Shown here piece after piece: positions 59,850-64,000 of a DNA stretch of 64,000 bases. Each line of letters opens with the position of its first letter. Position 1 is the stretch's first letter. The notes under the pieces were generated by a model. It was not told the origin of the DNA, did not search any database, and saw only the letters and a list, made by a program, of their open reading frames with translations. The DNA lies in assembly GCA_963725155.1 (NCBI GenBank), contig CAVRXU010000008.1:682001-746000 (forward strand), read 5' to 3'. A program made the position numbers and the translations under genes. Source of the stretch: DATDAH01 sp963725155 (GTDB taxonomy: Bacteria > Actinomycetota > Acidimicrobiia > Acidimicrobiales > DATDAH01).

Positions 59850-61172
59850 TCAGTCTGCATCCTCCTCCGGCGCCAGCCGGTACGCCGTCACTTCGGTCTC
59901 GCGACCCTTCACCGTTTGGGCCGGCATCTGCTCGAGGGGGGGCGGGTCGCTCAGGCCTTCCACGGTCGCCTCGCTGAGCACGGTCGTGCCTGCGGGCCGG
60001 GCGATGCTCTCCAGGCGCTGGGCCAGGTTCACCGTGTCGCCGACGACCGTGTACTCGAGCCGCTCGTCACTGCCCAGCAGGGCGGCGGCCACGTCGCCGG
60101 AGGAGAGGCCGATGCCCATGCCGAAGGCGGCCAGGCCCTCGTCGGCCCAGGAGACGTTGACCACGTTCTGGCGGCGGTGCATGGCCTGGGCCGCCCGCAG
60201 GGCCCGGTCGGCGTGGTCCTCCTGGGGGAAGGGGGCCCCGAAGACGGCCATCACGGCGTCGCCCACGTACTGCATCACGGTGCCCTCCTCGCCGAGGATG
60301 GCGTTGTTCATCTCTCGCCGGTGGGTGCGGAGTTGGCCGGCCAGCGACGTGGGGTCGGCGTGCTCGGCGATGGTCGAGTAGCCCCGGACGTCGGACATGA
60401 GGACCGTGACCGTGAGCCGCTCCGTGCGGTCGACGGCGCCGCTGTCGGTCCGCAGCTTCTCGGCCAGGCCACCGGGCAGGAAGCGGCTGAGCGTCTCGCC
60501 CTGCTCCTCCCGGTCGACGATGGCGGACTGGAGCATGCGCAGGCGCTTGAGGGCCCCTTCCCTCCCTGCGCTCGCCCCCTGCGCCAGCTTGAGGAGCACG
60601 GCCTCGACGGCGTCGTTGATGGCCGCCGGCGTCCGGTCCCGACTGGCGGCAATCGCCTTGATGGGCCGACCCTGGGCCACTTCGGTGAGGAGGGCGTCCT
60701 CCTCGTCGGTGAGCTCGCCTTCGACCCGCACCGGGTTGACCAGGGCCTGGACGATCTCGGGGTCGAGCATGGAGCCGCCGGTGGCCACCTCGCGGACGGC
60801 ACGGGCCAGCCGGTCGCCGTCGCTGACCCGGTCCTTGAGCAGGTACGCGTACCCCGCCGCGCCTTCGCTCAGGAGGGAGATGGCGTAGTCGGGATCGTCG
60901 TACTGGGAGAGGATGACGATGCCGGTCCCGGGGTGGCGCTTGCGCACCTCCTTGGAGCCGGCGATGCCCTCGTCCTGGAAGTTCGGGGGCATGCGGATGT
61001 CGGACACGACGACCTGGGGGTGCGCCGCGGTGGCGCCCTCGACCAGGCCGTCGTAGTCCTCCGCCGTGCCCACGACCTCGATGTCCTTCTCGATCGAGAG
61101 GAGGGCTTTGACCCCCTCCCGCACCAGGGTGTTGTCGTCGGCGAGGAACACGGTGATGCGGTCCCCTTCCAT
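59850..61172 (-). CDS. Response-regulator receiver - degenerate LuxR HTH - class III adenylate cyclase fusion
   Basis: A 440-residue protein with an unusual order. Residues 1-145 are a receiver (acidic Asp12-Asp13, phospho-acceptor Asp58 in VVVSDIRMPP, Lys113). Residues 153-197 read LTDEEDALLTEVAQG...AINDAVEAVLLKL, a decayed LuxR HTH. Residues 248-430 are a cyclase: metal Asp261 (MSDVRGY) and Asp305 (VGDAVMAVFG), Thr375 and Asn382/Arg386 (YTVVGDTVNLAQRLE). The purine-selecting Lys is Gln301 (VMQYVGD). It should make cAMP or another cyclic nucleotide under kinase control. First gene of the ATPase-permease-kinase operon. Confidence 0.9.
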   Translation of the reverse strand: MEGDRITVFLADDNTLVREGVKALLSIEKDIEVVGTAEDYDGLVEGATAAHPQVVVSDIRMPPNFQDEGIAGSKEVRKRHPGTGIVILSQYDDPDYAISLLSEGAAGYAYLLKDRVSDGDRLARAVREVATGGSMLDPEIVQALVNPVRVEGELTDEEDALLTEVAQGRPIKAIAASRDRTPAAINDAVEAVLLKLAQGASAGREGALKRLRMLQSAIVDREEQGETLSRFLPGGLAEKLRTDSGAVDRTERLTVTVLMSDVRGYSTIAEHADPTSLAGQLRTHRREMNNAILGEEGTVMQYVGDAVMAVFGAPFPQEDHADRALRAAQAMHRRQNVVNVSWADEGLAAFGMGIGLSSGDVAAALLGSDERLEYTVVGDTVNLAQRLESIARPAGTTVLSEATVEGLSDPPPLEQMPAQTVKGRETEVTAYRLAPEEDAD

Positions 61173-61232
61173 CGGGGGCCATTGAGCCGCGGATCAGCGA
61201 CCGCCGCAAGGGGGAGGACCCGACCGGTCCGT

Positions 61233-61248
61233 GGGGTGCCAGCACCCC
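61233..61248. promoter_or_regulatory. Palindromic element GGGGTGCCAGCACCCC upstream of the cyclase operon
   Basis: A perfect 16-bp palindrome (7-bp arms, CA centre) 60 nt before the cyclase ATG. It matches the element before the 52833 permease in 14 of 16 bases at nearly the same distance. It may bind a response regulator of this island. Confidence 0.55.
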
Positions 61249-61307
61249 GGCGTTCTCCCGGCCCGCACCCTGCCGCCGGACGCCGGGAGCGGGGATCGCA
61301 TCGGGTT

Positions 61308-61313
61308 TAGGGT
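61308..61313 (+). promoter_or_regulatory. -10 box TAGGGT of the NfeD gene
   Basis: TAGGGT ends 6 nt before ATG 61320. Confidence 0.5.
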
Positions 61314-61319
61314 TGGGCC

Positions 61320-61961
61320 ATGGTCGAGGTCGCCAACGAGCCCGCGGTCGTCCTGATCTGCGTCGTGCTCGCGTCCGCCCTCCTGGTGGCCGAGTTCGCG
61401 CTCCCCACGCTGGGCCTCGCCGGCCTACTCGGCTTCGGCCTCCTCTTCTTCGCCATCGTGGGCATCAACGACGGCGACCTCGACTGGTGGCCGCTCTCGC
61501 TGGTCGCCGTGGCCGTCGTCTTCTGGTGCGTGATGGTCGCCCGGCGCATCGCGCCGCCCGTCCAGCAGGGCGTCACCATCGCCCTCTTCACAGCGGGCTC
61601 GGTCGGCTTCGGCGTCCTGGCCGGCGACCTGACGACCGTTGTCGTGGCCATGCTCGGCTCCGCCGGGCTCGCGGCAGGCTTCCCGGTCCTCTTCGAGCGG
61701 TCGGTCCGGCTGCTCGGCGCCCCCTCCTCGACCGGCATGGAGTCCTACGTCGGCCAGATCGTGCCGGTCACCGCCTGGGAGGGCACGGCCGGCACCGTGG
61801 TCCTCGAGGGCTCGTTCTGGAATGCCGTGGGCCCCCCGGGCCTGACCGATGGTGACGAAGTCGTCGTCAGCGGCTACGAAGGCATGACGCTGATCGTGCG
61901 CCGACCGGCGCCCGACCCGGGAAGGATGCCCATGACCATGCCCCACAAGGACGTGCCCTGA
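61320..61961 (+). CDS. NfeD-family membrane protein
   Basis: A 213-residue protein with about four membrane helices (residues 8-125) followed by the cytoplasmic NfeD OB-fold domain (YVGQIVPVTAWEGTAGTVVLEGSFWNAVGP...DGDEVVVSGYEGMTLIV). It lacks the N-terminal ClpP-like protease of long NfeD proteins, so it is the short form. Its stop overlaps the SPFH start by one base (TGATG). NfeD and stomatin-like proteins work together in membrane microdomain organisation; the pairing here is typical. Confidence 0.92.
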   Translation: MVEVANEPAVVLICVVLASALLVAEFALPTLGLAGLLGFGLLFFAIVGINDGDLDWWPLSLVAVAVVFWCVMVARRIAPPVQQGVTIALFTAGSVGFGVLAGDLTTVVVAMLGSAGLAAGFPVLFERSVRLLGAPSSTGMESYVGQIVPVTAWEGTAGTVVLEGSFWNAVGPPGLTDGDEVVVSGYEGMTLIVRRPAPDPGRMPMTMPHKDVP

Positions 61962-62926
61962 TGGCGGCCGCCATCGCGGTGCTCCTGGTCCTCGTCCTCG
62001 TCATCGTGCTGATCCTCTCCTCGTCGGTGAAGATCGTGCTCGAGTACGAGCGAGCGGTCATCTTCCGCCTCGGACGCTGCGTGGGGGCGAAGGGCCCGGG
62101 CGTGTTCTTCATCATCCCGATCATCGACAAGATCCGGCGGGTCAACCTCCAGATCGCGGCGGTGCCGGTCGCCTCGCAGGCCGTGATCACCAAGGACAAC
62201 GTCACGATCACGGTCGACGCCGTGGCCTACTTCCAGGTCGTCGACCCGCTGGCCTCCGTCATCAAGATCCAGAACTGGTACAACTCGGCCCAGCTCGTGG
62301 CCCAGACCACCCTGCGCTCGATCATCGGCCGCCACGAGCTGGACCAGATGCTCTCCGAGCGGGACCGGATCAACTCCGAGCTGCAGATCGCCCTGGACAC
62401 CCAGACCGAAGCGTGGGGCATCAAGGTCCACCGGGTCGAAGTCCGCGACGTCGGCCTGCCCGAGCAGATGCAACGGGCCATGGCCCGTCAGGCCGAAGCC
62501 GAGCGGGAACGGCGGGCCAAGATCATCGCCGCCGAGGGCGAGCTCCAGGCCTCCCAGAAGCTGGGGGAAGCGGCCGACGTGATCAACCGCTCCCCGGGGG
62601 CCCTGCAGCTGCGCCAGCTGCAGACGATGGTCGAGATCTCCGCCGAGAACACCTCGACGATCATCTTCCCGATCCCCATCGAGATCATGGGCGCCATCTC
62701 GGCCCTCACCACCCACCTCGGCGGGGACCCCCACCCGCCCATCATCCCGCCGGCCCCGGCTGTGGACGAGACCGACCTGGGTTCCTCGGTCGAGGCGACC
62801 AACGCCCTCCCCGACGTGGAGATCCCGCCGGTCGACATCCCCGAGCCCGACCTCCCGCCGCCGCCGACGGCGCCACCCGACCTGCCCCCGCCGCCCACGG
62901 CACCGCCGCCACCGCCGCCGGCGTGA
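61961..62926 (+). CDS. SPFH/stomatin-like (slipin) membrane protein
   Basis: A 321-residue Band 7 protein. One N-terminal helix (IAVLLVLVLVIVLIL) is followed by the SPFH core (YERAVIFRLGRCVGAKGPGVFFIIP, VTVDAVAYFQVVDPLASV) and a helical region with QAEAERERRAKIIAAEGE that forms the oligomerising coiled coil. The C-terminus is a proline-rich tail of repeated PPPPTAPPDL blocks, unusual for the family and possibly a protein-interaction tail. It works with the coupled NfeD protein in ordering membrane domains. Confidence 0.93.
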   Translation: MAAAIAVLLVLVLVIVLILSSSVKIVLEYERAVIFRLGRCVGAKGPGVFFIIPIIDKIRRVNLQIAAVPVASQAVITKDNVTITVDAVAYFQVVDPLASVIKIQNWYNSAQLVAQTTLRSIIGRHELDQMLSERDRINSELQIALDTQTEAWGIKVHRVEVRDVGLPEQMQRAMARQAEAERERRAKIIAAEGELQASQKLGEAADVINRSPGALQLRQLQTMVEISAENTSTIIFPIPIEIMGAISALTTHLGGDPHPPIIPPAPAVDETDLGSSVEATNALPDVEIPPVDIPEPDLPPPPTAPPDLPPPPTAPPPPPPA

Positions 62927-63769
62927 TCAGAGGGTGAGGGTCTCGCCCTCCCGGGCGATGACCACGTCGAGTCCGGGAGGCGCGAGGTCCCCCAGGCGGT
63001 CGATGTCGTCGTCGACCCGTGCCGGGCTGTGGTGGAAGAGGACCAAGGTCCGCGCGCCGGCCTTCTCGGCCACGCGGAAGCAGTAGTCCACCGTGGCGTG
63101 GCCGTACGCCTCGGCCACGGCCAGCTCGGCGGCGACGAACTGGGCGTCGTGGATGAGGACGTCGGCGTCGTGGGCCAGGTCGAGGATGGCGTCGTGGATC
63201 GGGCCGTGGCCGTCCTCGCCCGGGCCCAGGGCCAGGGGGCCGTGGTCCGAGGCGTACACCACCGTGGCCCCGCCGGTATCCACGATGCGGTAACCGAAGG
63301 TGCGCCCACCCTTGTGGGGCAGCTCGACCGCGGTGACCTCGAAGCCCTCGATGAGGTGCTCGCCCTCCTCCAAGGGGGCGAAGGTCCAGTGCCCTTGCAG
63401 CCCCTCCGGCCGGATCGGGAAGTGCGGTGGGCCCATCGAGCCCGCCAACACGTCGACCGCGGCCCGGCCGTCCTGCTGATCGGGGATGAGGAGCTGGACC
63501 TCGGCGTCGGGCTGGTCGCCGGAGCGGAAGAAGGGTAGGCCCTGGGCGTGGTCCCAGTGCAGGTGGGTCAACAACAGGGTGCCCCGGAACGGGCCGCCGT
63601 CGAGACGGTCGGAAAGCCGCTGCAGGCCGGTTCCGGCGTCGAGCACCAGGCTCGGGGTGTCCGCCCCCGAGCGGGTGAGGGCGACACAGGACGTGTGGCC
63701 GCCGACGCGCACGAAGTCGGCGCCCGGGGCCGGAGTCGACCCACGGACACCGCAGAAGAGGATGTCCAC
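62927..63769 (-). CDS. Metallo-beta-lactamase-fold hydrolase
   Basis: A 280-residue MBL-fold protein. The zinc motif THLHWDHAQG (His69, His71, Asp73, His74) is complete; further ligands are in ELPHKGGRTFGY, YASDHGP and FHHSPARVDD. The start GRGSTPAPG-like CGVRGSTPAPGADFVRVGGHTSCVAL matches phosphodiesterase/ribonuclease Z-type relatives. GTG 63769 is preferred; a GTG at 63808 would overlap the upstream gene by 29 nt. Convergent with SPFH with no gap (stop at 62927, SPFH stop at 62926). It follows a cyclic-nucleotide-binding protein, which suggests a link to cyclic-nucleotide signalling. Confidence 0.9.
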   Translation of the reverse strand: MDILFCGVRGSTPAPGADFVRVGGHTSCVALTRSGADTPSLVLDAGTGLQRLSDRLDGGPFRGTLLLTHLHWDHAQGLPFFRSGDQPDAEVQLLIPDQQDGRAAVDVLAGSMGPPHFPIRPEGLQGHWTFAPLEEGEHLIEGFEVTAVELPHKGGRTFGYRIVDTGGATVVYASDHGPLALGPGEDGHGPIHDAILDLAHDADVLIHDAQFVAAELAVAEAYGHATVDYCFRVAEKAGARTLVLFHHSPARVDDDIDRLGDLAPPGLDVVIAREGETLTL

Positions 63770-63779
63770 TGCTGGAGGT

Positions 63780-64000
63780 CTACCCGTCTTCCTTCCGGTG
63801 TCCCTCACTCAGCTCGGCCAGCGCCTCCTGATCGACCTGGTCGCCGGTGGCGGCGGCGACCCGACAACGGGTGCGGGCTGTGATCGTCGAGGTGCGGAGC
63901 CCGCCCTCGAGCACGGCCCGCTCGCCCAGGATGGCGCCGGGTCCGAACTCGGCCAGGACCTCGCCGTCGACCGCCACGTCGACCACGCCGTCCAGGAGCA
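63780..64000 (-). CDS. Cyclic-nucleotide-binding domain protein, C-terminal part (runs off the right edge)
   Basis: Only the last 73 codons are inside the window. They read LLDGVVDVAVDGEVLAEFGPGAILGERAVLEGGLRT in pieces typical of the end of a cAMP-binding (CAP-type) domain, including the phosphate-binding-cassette-like GERAVLEGGLRTSTI. The Arg in GLRT corresponds to the ligand-phosphate contact of this family. It ends 10 nt before the MBL gene, so both belong to one operon. It may respond to the product of the cyclase at 59850; this is inferred. The N-terminus and any other domains lie to the right of the window. Confidence 0.75.
   Translation of the reverse strand, partial: LLDGVVDVAVDGEVLAEFGPGAILGERAVLEGGLRTSTITARTRCRVAAATGDQVDQEALAELSEGHRKEDG

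Noticed and set aside
1..64000. tRNA, rRNA, CRISPR array or insertion sequence
   Set aside because: No cloverleaf-like segment, direct-repeat/spacer pattern or transposase motif was found by eye; short tRNA genes could still be missed without a covariance search.

Overview
The window is GC-rich chromosomal DNA of an actinobacterium. The mix of genes suggests a member of the Acidimicrobiia: an F420-type luciferase-like oxidoreductase, a wax ester synthase/DGAT, an Rpf-like lysozyme-fold protein, many acyl-CoA and SDR enzymes, GTG/TTG starts and apparently leaderless promoters. The lineage is an inference from gene content, not a measured placement. I see no rRNA, tRNA, CRISPR array, insertion sequence or phage gene. 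Almost every base belongs to a confident gene or a short intergenic signal.

Layout. 0-9.6 kb: the start of an amidohydrolase coupled to a MarR regulator, a polytopic GT-C-like membrane protein, two aldehyde dehydrogenases, an alpha/beta hydrolase, an acyl-CoA synthetase, an LLM oxidoreductase and an SDR. 9.7-16.6 kb: a second SDR divergent from an uncharacterised 368-residue protein, a translationally coupled pair of secreted proteins (DxDGDG-repeat lipoprotein plus GH43-like propeller with SLH domains), a crotonase/thiolase divergent pair and an Rpf-like protein. 16.8-21.9 kb: an overlapping operon of carotenoid-cleavage oxygenase, thiolase and epoxide hydrolase, then a class III CoA-transferase. 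21.9-30.2 kb: a branched-chain-amino-acid-type ABC importer in which both permeases are fused, both ATPases are fused, and the lipoprotein receptor is present in three tandem copies. 30.3-48 kb: lipid and redox metabolism (OYE/FadH-like reductase, WS/DGAT, amidohydrolase, cupin, two more acyl-CoA synthetases, a degenerate ThDP-family protein), a beta-propeller/MoaD-like pair, a sulfatase-type membrane enzyme and an AbiEi/DUF559 protein. 48-61.2 kb: an export and signalling island with an EamA transporter, two response regulators, a histidine kinase, two FtsX-type ABC permeases with one ATPase, a phytoene-desaturase-like oxidoreductase and a receiver-HTH-adenylate cyclase fusion. 61.3-64 kb: an NfeD/SPFH pair, a metallo-beta-lactamase-fold hydrolase and the end of a cyclic-nucleotide-binding domain.

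Regulation visible in the sequence. (1) A TANNNT box lies 6-9 nt before the start codon of at least eighteen genes, which points to widespread leaderless transcription; it also decides several start codons. (2) A palindrome of the form CTGACR-N3-YGTCAG sits upstream of one aldehyde dehydrogenase and before all three transporter receptors (degenerate at the third). At the receptors it overlaps a consistently spaced -35/-10 pair. (3) Long intergenic inverted repeats, several sharing GTTCTGG...CCAGAAC ends, mark gene 3' ends. (4) A 16-bp palindromic element (GGGGTGCCAGCACCCC type) occurs 58-60 nt before the starts of two units that encode FtsX-type permeases.

Together the genes describe a free-living, catabolically versatile actinobacterium that imports small organic compounds, activates them to CoA thioesters, oxidises or cleaves them, stores lipid as wax or triacylglycerol, and monitors its envelope with a kinase/cyclase/ABC module.
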